Assembly: GCA_032821775.1 (NCBI GenBank)
Contig: JAVLRN010000003.1
Location: 3,286,001 to 3,350,000, forward strand
Direction: 5' to 3'
DNA from: Sanguinoderma infundibulare
Taxonomy: Eukaryota; Basidiomycota; Agaricomycetes; Polyporales; Polyporaceae
Length of the DNA: 64,000 nucleotides
The notes below the pieces were generated by a model that had not been told where the DNA came from, searched no databases, and worked only from the letters and a program-made list of their open reading frames with translations. Shown here in pieces: positions 11,380-21,711 of the stretch (positions within the stretch are counted from its first letter, which is position 1; each line of letters starts with the position of its first letter). The translations under genes were made by a program, and so were the position numbers.

Positions 11380-11780
11380 TGCGGAAGGGATATGAGGTGG
11401 ATGCGGGGCTTGGGCGAAGGGCGACGAAACAAGGTCGGAGAACACTCCCGCTTGCTCGTCACGGTCCAGCCACAAGCGCGAAGCGTCACGCGTGACCGAC
11501 GCGACAATGGGCGTCTATATGTCGCGTCGCGACTTGAGATCCATCACGGACTTAGAATTGAGTGACTCCTGATAACCCTACATATGTGGATAGGACATAA
11601 TATAGACTGAGCCGAATTTAGACGTGTACAAGAAAATCTCCATCGTACCCCCGCCGGTCTCCTGGCTGTCATCGCCTGCGATGGCACGATTCAAGTAATG
11701 TGGCATACTCATATGTGAGAAGCTCGACCGGATATCCCAACGGCAATGACTCCCCGAGACGTCTCACGAGTCCTTTAGAG

Positions 11781-13368
11781 CTAATTCGCCGCAGGCCGGA
11801 AAGTGCGGCGCTTGCCAGCACGGGCGGGCTTCGCAGCCTCCTCCGCAGAGGCGTTCACCGAGGAGCTGGAAGACGACATCGAAGACGTGGAGATCGGGCG
11901 CGCGTCCGCCGCCCGGTGGTAGCGGCGGAACTGACGCTGAGCCTCCTCCTTGAAGAAATCGGACTCCTCGAAAGTCTGATGAGCGCGAAAGGCGCACGTA
12001 TCTACCCGCGAAGTCGAGTGATCTGCTCGGAGAAACTCGTCAAGAGGAGTCTCGACGGTGATCTGGGAAGGGGTCTTACCGCGCCGTTCGGACGACTTGG
12101 ACTTGCGCTGCGCCTTCTCGTTCTTCATGGTTATCTCCCGCTTAAGGTCATCGATCTCCGCCTCGCGCGTCTTGAGCCGCTCCTCCAAGGTGTCGAACGT
12201 CTTCTCCCAGCGTTTGCTGATGTCGTCCACCCCGTTCTTGAACGCGATGAAGCTCCTCTGTTGTTCCCGGATGGTCTCGTCGCGTTCTTCGATCGTCTTC
12301 TCGAGGGCTTGAATCGTCGTCGTCAGATCCGTTTGAATCGTCGTCATCGGATCCGTTGGAGTGGGCGTCGCCAGGTAGTTCTGTGAGGCCTCAAAGGCTA
12401 CCAGGTAATCGGGGACGGTGACCTTGACCTTGGTGTCCTTGCGCTCGGTTCGAGTGGGCTGATGCTTGGGTGTGGTGAACTGTGCCTCCGGTGCGGCCGC
12501 GGTCTGTTCCTGGTAAAGTTGAGCTGTGGAGAGATCAATCCGAGAGCTGGTTGAGGGACGTACCTGGACACGAGAGTCGAAGAGTCTGTCCATCGGCCGC
12601 ACTCCGTTGGCCCGATGCGCGGCTAGGCTCGGCTCGAACATTTCCCGAGTAGCAAGCTGTCGCTACAGTTTAGAATAATGTCTGACATGCCCCATGCCTG
12701 TTACCCACCGGAATTCGCTCAAGATAGTCCGTCTTCGACGCGTCCTCCGTTTCGACTTGCTCCTCCAGCCCCCGAACGATCTCCTCGTCTTTGTTGGCCT
12801 CATTGTTGATCTCGGTGTCGATGGCGTGTGCGACGTCCAGCTCGGCACTGCAACTGGTACCCGTCGGAGTCGGGGGAGGATTGATGTCCGTGCGGTGGGA
12901 TTCGGGCACGTCCTGGGTCTCGGGCATCACGTCCCGCTTTGCAAGCAGGCCAATCCTTCCCAGAACGAGACAGGGGAACCCAAGAGCCGCAGATAGGCAC
13001 CCGTCGAATATGTGCCGAAAGAGGGCAAGAACGCCGTGCTCCCTGGCGATCCGATCAGCGAGGAGGAGAGAGCCGATTGCCAATACTACACAGAAGGCGA
13101 GCAACGCTAGAAGGCTTAGGAGGCCGTGGGCGCACGCCGTGGTAGTTGTGAGGAGAAGCTGATACGGAGAGCCGGGGCTGACGAGCCAACACACCGAAGC
13201 CCAGAAGACCCCGAGCGAGGACGTAAGGTAAAGAACCCAAGTGCCTCGGCCCAACGTGGAGGTCTGAAAGCCGTACGCAAGCCCAAGACCAAGAAGTACG
13301 ATGAAAGTGACGAGGCCGGCGAGTCCCAGGTAGCTGAGCGGGATTGCATAAGGACGTCCGAGAGTCAT
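11781..13368 (-). CDS. Multi-pass membrane protein with cytoplasmic coiled coil
   Basis: Two exons, 13368-12709 and 12656-11781, join in frame across a 52-nt GT-AG intron (IP then LATREMFEPS), giving about 511 residues. Residues 1-145 are strongly hydrophobic, with likely helices near 11-33, 44-64, 72-104 and 122-142. An acidic linker follows. Around residues 310-400 is a charged heptad-like stretch (TIEERDETIREQQRS, then RLKTREAEIDDLKREI) that should form a coiled coil. The C-terminus is Ser-rich, then basic (ARAGKRRTFRP). This suggests a membrane anchor with a cytosolic oligomerisation arm. I do not recognise the family and assign no function. Two adjacent single-exon proteins is the alternative, but the intron boundaries are good and the downstream frame begins with the acceptor. 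Confidence 0.72.
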
Positions 13369-13766
13369 CTCGGTGGAGACTCAGGTATCCAGACCAAGGA
13401 CTAGAAATGTGCACGAGAAAGCCGAGATGGTTGGTGGAGAAGTGTCAAGTTGGGTCGTCGTCCTTCATATATCAGCGGCGGGATAGGTGTGTCAGCAAGA
13501 ACTGATCGCAAATCGATCGAGTTCAAGTCGTGATGCGGCGCACACTCCCTTCACAAAGTTAACCCCGGCTCACTATTCGGGTTAGTTGACACGGGGCTTC
13601 ACGACTTTCATCGCGGCCTCCGAAGTATGATAGTGAAATATACCGATGCAGTGCGATGAGGAGAACGAAGGATACAGTCAGTCGCATATGAAATACACTT
13701 GTTACACTTGGGGAAGAAGTCATCGAACAATCCGGAAGTCGCGGACGAAATCAGGCTCACCTTACA

Positions 13767-15872
13767 TCAAACATGCGATCCGGATATGATACCAACCTCA
13801 GCTACCAGCCTCTCGATCTCTTGAACAAGCAGGCCGCCTGCCTCCGTCTTCTTTCCCTTGCGCTCTAGCAATTTCTTAATCTTCTCGGACAACTCCGTCT
13901 CCTCCTTCACATACTGATCTAGGAGACAAGATGTCGGTTAAAATACTAATCGGGAACGCAAGAAACAGCCGAAGCTCACTGATAAGTGACTCGTTTCTAC
14001 CTCGGGTCCCGGGCTCTGCAGCGATTAGGTTCTCTGCCTCGAGGAGAAACTGTTCGGTGTCTCGAGCTGTCGATGTGCAAGTCAGTATCGCGATCGGATC
14101 GCTGTTTTACCGTAACGTACCCTCGGTAGCATGTCGACGTATAGCTTCCAACGCTTCCTCGAATGACTAGAAGACATATTATGAACGAGAATCACACTCC
14201 AAGGGATTCCACGAACCAGCCCACGACTGAGGCTGTCTGCGCCTGTCGGCCCTGCGGGTGCTTCCGTCCGATTGATTATGGAGAGCCGTTGTATGTCGAC
14301 GTGCCCTTGAGCGCTGTCGGACTCTTCACGCAACTGCTTGCGCAAAGCAGGGGATGTCTCGTTCGCAAAGCTCGTGATCTGTTGGCCGTATGAGGTGACG
14401 AGAAGACACATTGGTGGATAATCGTACTGTCTGAAGCGATTGAGCGCATGCTAATGTCAGGGCGGCGGACTGATCAATAAAACCCTGAAGTTCCTGCTCC
14501 TTCTCGCGCTGCAGTACGTCGTTTGTACAACCCTTCGAAAGACGACAAATTCACATACCACACGGTGCGAGACTTCTAGTACATTTTCGCCTTTCTCCGG
14601 TTCCATGGGCAAGGGGCTCTGGTATTGCACTGACAGTCGGGCCTGGGCTTGTCCAGCCGAACGGAGGGTCTGACTATTTTCACGATAGTTCAATGAAGCG
14701 AAAAGTGATCGTGCTATCATGGAAGACACTCACAATGCTGACAAGACGATTTCATCGTCCACGGTCGAATTCATTGATCGCGCGACGGCCTGGAGGAGGC
14801 ATTCTTCGGCATTCTTCACCCGAGAAGGTGACGATGAATCCGCTGCGGTTCGTGAGAGGCGGGATCCGCGCAGCGCGTGAGCCTGCAGAGCCTATGAAGA
14901 GTCGTCGGCTTTTGCTTATGACTCAAGAGTACAACGGGTGTGTCTCACTGATAACGCATCTCGAGTATGCTCCGTTGCGCGTGGTCTGGTCTGAGCCATC
15001 AAATGCGGTAATGGCTGGGCATTTAAGCCACCCTTCTGAAAAGAGAAGCGGTATGAGAGAGGGAGGTGATTTGAAAGTAACCAAGATCGTTCTGACCTCC
15101 GTATTTCTGGAGGTCTTGTAGCTATTGACGCGTGTTAGGCGTGGGGGGTAATCGTGGATGTAGACGCCATACCGGAGTTCCTCGAGCAGCCTTGCAATCT
15201 CAGCGAAGCGTTGGTTATGTATCTTCTTCTTTCGTTCCAGAACGGAGAGCAAGACAGCCGTCAACTGCTTGTCTTCGAGTGTCCTCTGTAATTCCATTTC
15301 TTCGCGCTCTGTGTCGACGACGGTTGGTGGCGCGTAGGTAGCCAACGAACCTATCCTACCCAAATTCGTCAAGGCCTGCGTCTGCTCCTCCCCGGTGGCT
15401 TGCACACTCGTCAGTGAAACGCGAGCGTTCTTGAGGTGGGACTCCGCTCGCCGAGCGCTCTTGAATAGTGGATCCACGTTTTGATCCGTGTATGGCTTCC
15501 TGGAATTCAACGACTCGCGCCACCTGCGCCAGACACATTCAATCATGTAAAGAATGCTGAAGTGCCTAACGAGCGTACTGTTGGATTGATGTCCTCGCGG
15601 CTACGACGCCATTTCTCCCTACAATGTTGCTGGCGATCAGGTCCAACACTTCAACCATCCGACCCTTGTACAGCCTCGCAAAGTCTTCTTCTGATATTTC
15701 TGGCGCACTGATCGACCTCAAGGACGCGAGAATGTCTTCCCTTGTGAAGGACACGTTCCGCGCTGAACCACCAACCTTGTCAACATTGCTGTGTGAGACA
15801 CGAAAGGATCAGTCCTCGCGAACGATGTGAAACCACGACAAATCAGCCCTACCTTTTATTTTCTCGCGACAT
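13767..15872 (-). CDS. Unidentified multi-exon coiled-coil protein
   Basis: Assembled from at least nine short exons with GT-AG borders. The ATG at 15872 opens a 20-nt first exon (MSRENK), and the next exon starts at 15788 (NVDKVGGSARNVSFTREDIL). Later blocks read RLYKGRMVEVLDLIASNIV, FKSARRAESHLKNARVSL, LERKKKIHNQRFAEIARLLE, SRVKNAEECLLQAVARSMN, EKEQELQGFIDQSAAL, SFEEALEAIRRHA, EQFLLEAENLIAAEPGTR and KEETELSEKIKKLLERKGKK. It ends VGIISGSHV at 13767. Estimated length is 500-600 residues, mostly helical with coiled-coil character and no signal peptide or membrane segment. Such a layout is common in kinetochore, spindle-pole and augmin-like subunits, but no motif ties it to one. The junction after NTEV near 15080 is the least certain. 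Confidence 0.6.
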
Positions 15873-16296
15873 CTGTGCTGGAACAAGAAAGGATTGTGGC
15901 GGACTGGAAGTACGTTGAGGTTTCGGAAGAACCAACCGGGGAAAGGCGCTTGTTTCGTTGATGGATAGACGCCCACGGCTCATCCACAACCACCATGCAA
16001 GTATCATGATTTAAGACACTGGTCGCCGTCACTACGAGGCTGCAAGTTTCGGGTATACCACAACGTAAGGTGAGTGTATCATTAATCCAAAAATTTTACA
16101 AATTATAAGCGGCATCTGTCCCATGCTCCAGCGAACTTGTCGAATAAAGAGGTGACGATGATGACAAGTATTACTACGGTCAGTCAAGCCATTGCCGAGT
16201 TCTGGTCCAATGCGCTGCAGAGGACGTCGTATTCCCAGCCTGAAAATGGGAGTTCAGCGTACGCGTGCAACACTTGTGAGTTTCCAAGCTTACCTG
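15873..16296. other. Intergenic, AT-rich stretch
   Basis: About 420 bases between the coiled-coil gene start and the 3' end of the next minus-strand gene. The part near 16080-16110 is AT-rich. A start-lacking rightward frame is present, but it does not look coding. Confidence 0.45.
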
Positions 16297-17532
16297 TCAA
16301 CGCCTCGTCTCTTTTTGGCCAGGAGTTGGGATGTGTCTCGCAAGCGTCCTCTCAGCTCGAAACCTTGCGAGCTCCTCCCGTATCGCAGTGATATCCTTTC
16401 TCAAAATTTGGCTGCCACGGCGACCTTCCCGGGGTAGACCAGCATTGAGTTCAGAGGAGGAGGGGCTGCATCCTCCCACAGTGGCGACCGCAGTGGCAGA
16501 GGATGGATTCCAACTACCCTCGCCGTGCTGTCGGGGAAATGGAAGCGACTGGGCCCAAGCAGGAGAAGGGTGTTTGATGTCCAGCACCGAACACATCTCC
16601 CACTTGCCGTAGTCACCCTCGCCCATCGACGTCGCTCCCTGGTTCAGGTCGACGACGTACGCGTGGCGTCGTCGGTTCCGCCTGCGAATGCGGAAGAACA
16701 GTAGGCTACATAGCAGCAAGCCCGCTGCGATGCTTCCTAGTGTTGCCCCGACAATGACACTGTGCGGAACGCGGCTGGCCTTGCGGAGCGGTGTCGTCAT
16801 CAGGGATGAGCTGCTTGGATGAAGGGAAGTCGAGGGTGCAATCGACTTCGTGGGTGGTGAGGACAGGGACGGGGGATGATCATCGATGGGTGTGATAGAG
16901 CCGGTTATGGAGGAACTGGACCCATCGAGGGTCGACGTGGGAGGAGAGGCGTTCGATGTCGGTGGAGGGGAAATGGATGAGTTAGAGCTAGGTCCAACAC
17001 TAGCGTCCTCCGAGGTGTACACGACATAGTCGAAGGGGGCCAAGGATTTGTAACCCCCTGCACGGATGAGGAGGGTATGCGCTGCGTTTGCGAGCTCGGT
17101 GCCCACAAACACCGGTACGTTGTACATGATGGTACCGGATCCGTCCGGGGTGTGGTCGTATTGACCAACGGGCTCCCCATCAAGGACGAAGGAGAGCTGT
17201 GTCAGAGTGTCGACCTCAAGATTGAGGTTCGCCACGATGTGATAGACGTATACCGCGCTGCCCGTGAAGGCCACCGTAATGCTGGTGTCGTCTCCATCTG
17301 CCCAGTAGGTAACATCGTGCCACGTCTGGTTGTAAACTTGGGATGTGTCGACCTCAAAGGCGTTAACACCGCAAAACAAGCACGTCGAGCCCTGAACCCA
17401 GTCTCCTATCGGGGAGTAAACCGGCTTTACACCAGTCACTTCGTCGCCGAACTCGTCGTCGATAGTGATGTTAAGCAGCGCCGAGCGTGCTGACGCTGTC
17501 CATAGCGATAGTGCAAGGAATGGCCTGAGCAT
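16297..17532 (-). CDS. Type I membrane protein, secreted beta-rich ectodomain plus one TM helix (copy A)
   Basis: Single-exon protein of 411 residues from the ATG at 17532 (MLRPFLAL). The longer frame starts with GTG and is rejected. Residues 1-18 form a signal peptide (FLALSLWTASARSA). The ectodomain to about 175 contains ITIDDEFGDEVTG, a CLFC pair, TWHDVTYW, AFTGSAVYVYHI, LSFVLDGEPVGQY, YNVPVFVG, HTLLIRAGG and FDYVVYTSE. This is a pattern I associate with basidiomycete surface proteins of unknown ligand. A Ser/Pro/Thr-rich stalk with N-glycosylation sites follows (NSS, NAS). The TM helix is about 258-280 (VIVGATLGSIAAGLLL...), stopped by RIRRRNRRRH. The cytosolic tail of about 130 residues is basic and Ser-rich. 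The gene next door at 18460 is a diverged paralogue. Role unknown; perhaps wall or environment sensing. Confidence 0.82.
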   Translation of the reverse strand: MLRPFLALSLWTASARSALLNITIDDEFGDEVTGVKPVYSPIGDWVQGSTCLFCGVNAFEVDTSQVYNQTWHDVTYWADGDDTSITVAFTGSAVYVYHIVANLNLEVDTLTQLSFVLDGEPVGQYDHTPDGSGTIMYNVPVFVGTELANAAHTLLIRAGGYKSLAPFDYVVYTSEDASVGPSSNSSISPPPTSNASPPTSTLDGSSSSITGSITPIDDHPPSLSSPPTKSIAPSTSLHPSSSSLMTTPLRKASRVPHSVIVGATLGSIAAGLLLCSLLFFRIRRRNRRRHAYVVDLNQGATSMGEGDYGKWEMCSVLDIKHPSPAWAQSLPFPRQHGEGSWNPSSATAVATVGGCSPSSSELNAGLPREGRRGSQILRKDITAIREELARFRAERTLARHIPTPGQKETRR

Positions 17533-18459
17533 GACCACAAGAGGATATGAGAGTCAACAGTTTCCTCGTAGCAATATATTAACACTTCATGAACGGCGAG
17601 TTCGGCCACGGGGTTGTACAGAGGTTGTTGGCCCCGTTCAACGTCCCAATGAGTTACAATTCCAGCCGAGGTCTTCCGTCAACAACCCTGCCAGTGAAAC
17701 TGATTGAGACCGGATCTGGACAGGGATATCAGTCGCGCGCTGCCCGCGATTGAGTTAAGCCGGAATGCTTCCCTGCATCGAGTGCGTGATTACAACTTTG
17801 ATGGTGCAGATGAGACGATTTTGAGGCAGGCGCGCCATAGAGCATCATGTCCGTGTTGTCGGACTGCCGATGGGCTTGTTAGCGTTGAGGAGCCGTGCTG
17901 TAGCAGGAGGGTATTCACGGCTCAGACCGCAATTCCGCTGAACGTCTTCGCAACGGAGTCAACATGTCCCCACCGGAAACCGGAGGGCGGTATTCGAGTG
18001 AGGTCGTCTTCGCGTAGGCCCTTGATGGTGCGATTGATGAGGCAGTAGGGTACATAGTGAACCAGGTTTCCAAGGGAGCACCTGGAGAGGGCTGCGCCGG
18101 GTCTCTGTGAACCGTTGTTACCGGTGAGTCTGTGGTATGCGCATATATATATCCTGACGTGAAGGCACGTTGAACGAAACAGTTGCCTCAGTCACCCGAT
18201 CTCTTCCGGAGCAAGGAACAGACGATCGGCATCAACGCGAAGGGGGGAATACATAGCATCGTACATAGTCTATGGAACACAATTCTTTTATTCAAGCTCT
18301 ACCAGGCAAAGTTGTTTCATGACAGACGGCATGACGAGGTTCTATTATTCGCCTTGTTCCGATCTCAATACCTAACTTTGGACGAATCAAGGATAGGAGA
18401 GAACGGCCAAGGTGAATCAGTTAACAATCACCACTAAAGGTTCGGATCACGTACGAATC
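17533..18459. other. Intergenic between the two paralogous membrane protein genes
   Basis: About 930 bases. An AATATATT box lies at 17573-17580, some 40 bases upstream of the copy A ATG, and a longer run of alternating TA is at 18142-18151. A rightward frame of about 115 codons (17704-18048) begins with TTG rather than ATG and matches nothing I know. I treat the region as promoter of copy A and 3' flank of copy B. Confidence 0.45.
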
Positions 18460-19476
18460 TCAGATAGAATTAGCGTCGTGTTGGCAGGGCGGCGTCCATG
18501 TCACGTCTCGAGACGAGTTTACGAGGGTCCTGGTAGAGCTTCGTTTGAAGGAGGAAGTCCTCGCAGGACTGGGCGAAAGCGACGAGTGAACAGGGGGTTG
18601 TGTTCGACACAAGGAATCTGTGTGCCATTCCTTCAGAGGGTTGGTGATCCTGGAGCCAAGTCGACGCCGTCTGAGGGTGCAAAACAACACCACCAACAGC
18701 ACAATGGCCGCGACACCTCCCACCAGCCCTCCGACAAGTTTGAGTTTGGAAATAGTATGATCGGAAGCGCCGGGAGTGGGATAGGAATCAGCACAAGGCA
18801 GTGTCGTGCTGTTGCTCCCGACCGATTCGGCCGATTGAGCGAAAGTGGAAGAAGGTGTCGGAAGAGCGTTTTCGACGGTCGTGTATACGATGTAGTCGAA
18901 AAGGAAGAGGGAGGCATTGGATCCGCCAAAGCGGACATCGAGAATGTGTTCCGTGTTGAGAAGGGATACGTTCGCGTACACCGGTACGTCGTACTCGATG
19001 ACTGAGGTAGTGTCGGGGATGTGGAGGTAATGACCGACGAGCTGGCCATCGAGGAAGAAACTGAGATTCGTCGACGTGGTGACACCCGGTCCGACAAAAT
19101 TCGGGATAATACCGTAGACATATACTGCAACTCCCGTGAACGCCAGGGAGACCACATGCTCGGGATCTCTGGGATGATATGTCGAGTCATGCCATGTGCC
19201 GCCGAATGCTTGCAAAACGTCGAGGAGAACGGCGCATATGTCGCACTGGGAACCTTGATTCCACAGACGAAGGGGGAAGTACACGGGCAAAAACCCTGTC
19301 TCGCCGTCCCCGAACTCATCGTCTATAGTGCGGTTGACAAGCAAAGACATCGTGGGTGTAGCTTCGAGGAAGAGATGGAGAAATAGGCGGTTGTGCGTGC
19401 TGTCGTCCGATTGAATCCGCAAGAATTCCCCCAGATTTTGTATCTGCCATGAGAGAAAGACCTGTGAAGACCGCAT
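18460..19476 (-). CDS. Single-TM membrane protein, paralogue of copy A (copy B)
   Basis: Same architecture as the gene at 16297: RTIDDEFGDGETGFLPVYF, a CDIC pair, TWHDSTYHPRD, AFTGVAVYVYGI, LSFFLDGQLVGHY, YDVPVYANVS, FDYIVYTTVE, a short Ser/Thr stalk, one TM helix (LVGGLVGGVAAIVLLVVLF) and a CTLRRRRLGS stop. The tail is shorter (about 60 residues) than in copy A. The start is unclear. The ATG at 19350 (MSLLVNRT) lies only six codons before the conserved ectodomain and leaves no signal peptide. The ATG at 19476 adds 42 residues with only a weak hydrophobic stretch (RLFLHLFLEATPTMSLLV). Either an upstream exon is missing or the leader has decayed. The conserved ectodomain and intact frame argue for a live gene. 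Confidence 0.7.
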   Translation of the reverse strand: MRSSQVFLSWQIQNLGEFLRIQSDDSTHNRLFLHLFLEATPTMSLLVNRTIDDEFGDGETGFLPVYFPLRLWNQGSQCDICAVLLDVLQAFGGTWHDSTYHPRDPEHVVSLAFTGVAVYVYGIIPNFVGPGVTTSTNLSFFLDGQLVGHYLHIPDTTSVIEYDVPVYANVSLLNTEHILDVRFGGSNASLFLFDYIVYTTVENALPTPSSTFAQSAESVGSNSTTLPCADSYPTPGASDHTISKLKLVGGLVGGVAAIVLLVVLFCTLRRRRLGSRITNPLKEWHTDSLCRTQPPVHSSLSPSPARTSSFKRSSTRTLVNSSRDVTWTPPCQHDANSI

Positions 19477-19996
19477 GCGGTGTAAACTCACCGATGTATC
19501 GCGATGACAGTGCGACCTCACATTCGTTTTGAACGGAAAAGTGACTGACCACGATGGGGGCCTGAAGGCGGGATTGTCACATAACGTGGTTGTACCGCTA
19601 TTAGGTTTTAGGGTGACATCGTCGCTCCGATCTCGGACGGTTTCTTCATCCCAGCGCTTGCGGCGACTGTAGACGACACTCGACTGGATGATGCACTGAG
19701 TTAGGGAATACAGGTTGCACCTCAGTAGTGAGGAGAAGTGAGGTGCGCCCAATTAGATGACCATCATATGTGGCCTGACCACGTCGACCTACCAGCGGGC
19801 CGTTACCATTGACTGGAACGGACACGACTACGAGATATCGGTGATGGTCGAAAGGGAGAGACCCCATTGAAGACTTGCTCGCATCTAGTACAAATGGCGT
19901 TCCGAGTAAAGAACGATGCCAGACGGCTTATACTAGTAGATCTTCTGGTCAGCGACGTGACAAAGTTCAAACATGGAGACACGCTCACATAGCATC
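19477..19996. other. Intergenic between copy B and the F-box-like gene
   Basis: About 520 bases that should hold the copy B promoter or a missing 5' exon, and the 3' flank of the F-box-like gene. The copy B frame stays open to 19752 but reads as non-coding upstream of 19476. Nothing else recognised. Confidence 0.4.
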
Positions 19997-21196
19997 CTAC
20001 ATCCAATGTGCGACGAATTGTTGCAGCGTTCCCGGGGCGTCATCATCCCGCTGATCGCAGTCCAACTCGTCCTCCCCCTCTTCTCCTTCCTCGCCTCCAG
20101 TCCACCAACCGGGACCCGATGCCAACCCACCCAGCCAATCACGGCGTATGCGCGCGTCCCAGTAACCGCCGCGGTAACGTCGGTCCTGCATGACCTCAAC
20201 ACGGATGGTCGGATGTGCCTGGAGCTTCTTGAGATGGCTGACGAACACGGTTTGCTCCACCGCCGACGTTCCGCAGTACTCTCCGGGCACCGTACGGGGT
20301 TGCAACCGGATGTGTGAAAACGGTGGAAGGCGCTGGTCCTCGGGCGATGTCCTCCCTAACACCAAAGAGACGTGCAAAGTCAGAGTCAGATGAATGCCCA
20401 TATGAACTTTCTTGTAGCACTGACCCAACGCAAAGCCGATACTATATGGCAATTCATCGGCGAGCGCGCTCGCAGCGCAGTTCAGGTCAGAAAGGCGGAG
20501 ATGGGTGACGATGGGCGAATGGTGAACCCAGAAATCGATGAAGATGTTCCAGCAGACGACGTGCAGGTGCCGTAAGCATGGGAAGCAAGGGGGGGGAGGA
20601 GGGTAGCGACGGACACACCACCCAGGAAATCTGGGAGCGGGACCGCAGAAAGTGAAGTCCTGGAGGAGAGGGAAGGTTGCGGGGAGTTGGACCGCGCCAA
20701 ACTCCCAGGAGTGGACGATGGATAAGGTGGAAAGGTCATCGGCGACGGCGTCGAGTAGAGTTGGGAGGAGGCGGGAAAGCTCTTTGTCGTAAGCTTCCTG
20801 AAGCGACATCCACACGCACCACTGGGAGGTCTCCGTTGACGACTCCGACCCGGAGCACTTGCGGACATCCCCGCGAGAGATGCGCCCGTTTCTGACCTTT
20901 ACAACTTCCTCCCCATCCCTCCAAGTGGAAAGGAACAGATGGCGAACTTGGACGGTCGTATCTGCCCGATCATTGTTCAGGCAAGTCAAGAAGGACTTGA
21001 TGTGCCGCAGACTGGTCAAGGCCACGGATTGGAAGCGAATAGGTCGAACTACGTCCCGGAAGCGAGCCGACACGAGCGAGAGGGATCGCCCGGTGTAACC
21101 GCCGTCGACGCATGCATGAGCGAAAATGCTTTCCAGCAGCTCGACAGGAAGGTGGTCGATCGAGGTCGGCGATAAAGGGGGCGATGAGTGGGCCAT
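19997..21196 (-). CDS. F-box-like protein, copy 2 (intact)
   Basis: Intact single-exon frame of 399 residues from the ATG at 21196 (MAHSSPPLSP). An upstream in-frame start at 21280 exists, but its leader looks untranslated. The N-terminus holds an F-box-like motif, DHLPVELLESIFAHACVDGG then YTGRSLSLVSARFRDVVRP, which in such proteins binds Skp1 in SCF ubiquitin ligases. The rest is leucine-rich and divergent (HLFLST, VTHLRLSDLN, CLRHLHVV). It ends in RIRRDWLGGLASGPGWW and an acidic tail, the same end seen in copy 1 and copy 3. The family motif AC.DGG.TG is shared with copies 3 and 4. Substrate unknown. It is divergently arranged with the DUF2009 gene 515 bases away. Confidence 0.78.
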   Translation of the reverse strand: MAHSSPPLSPTSIDHLPVELLESIFAHACVDGGYTGRSLSLVSARFRDVVRPIRFQSVALTSLRHIKSFLTCLNNDRADTTVQVRHLFLSTWRDGEEVVKVRNGRISRGDVRKCSGSESSTETSQWCVWMSLQEAYDKELSRLLPTLLDAVADDLSTLSIVHSWEFGAVQLPATFPLLQDFTFCGPAPRFPGWCVRRYPPPPPCFPCLRHLHVVCWNIFIDFWVHHSPIVTHLRLSDLNCAASALADELPYSIGFALGQCYKKVHMGIHLTLTLHVSLVLGRTSPEDQRLPPFSHIRLQPRTVPGEYCGTSAVEQTVFVSHLKKLQAHPTIRVEVMQDRRYRGGYWDARIRRDWLGGLASGPGWWTGGEEGEEGEDELDCDQRDDDAPGTLQQFVAHWM

Positions 21197-21711
21197 GGTG
21201 CAGGTCGACGAGGAGAAGTCGTGCTTCTGACAATGTTGCAGATGATGAAGTTCGGATGGCGGGGGGAACATACCTTGCAAGCGTCATCGTTCCTTCGCGT
21301 TTTGGAGCGCAGTCCCGTCGGGTTGTTCCCTCGGCCTCGGGCCAAGGCCGTGCGGGAGAGACGGCAGCAGTTAAAGAGCCTCGGGCACCGGGGTCATCGC
21401 CCGCGTCTTCTCCATGTGGGCCATGGCACCCTTTGTCGACAAATTGTGTCGCGCAGATCCCGACGAATTGAATTAGGAGTGCCGTGATTGATTTTGGCGG
21501 CGAAGAACACGAAGCTGAGCCAAGGCGGACGAGGGGGCGTGGGGGGCGTTCGGGCATGGACGTCGTGGCCGATGGGAAGCCTCGAGGGGCGAGGCAGGCT
21601 GAAACCGACGCGTGCGTCCCGCGCGGGGCATGCTGCAGATGCCCTCCGCACGCTGGATCTTGCGCGGCTCTCGCCACCAACTTTGTTTTTCGCCCTCCCC
21701 GATCCCTGACA

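Noticed and set aside
17704..18048. 115-codon plus-strand frame between the membrane protein genes
   Set aside because: It begins with TTG, has no recognisable motif, and its Cys/Arg content looks random.
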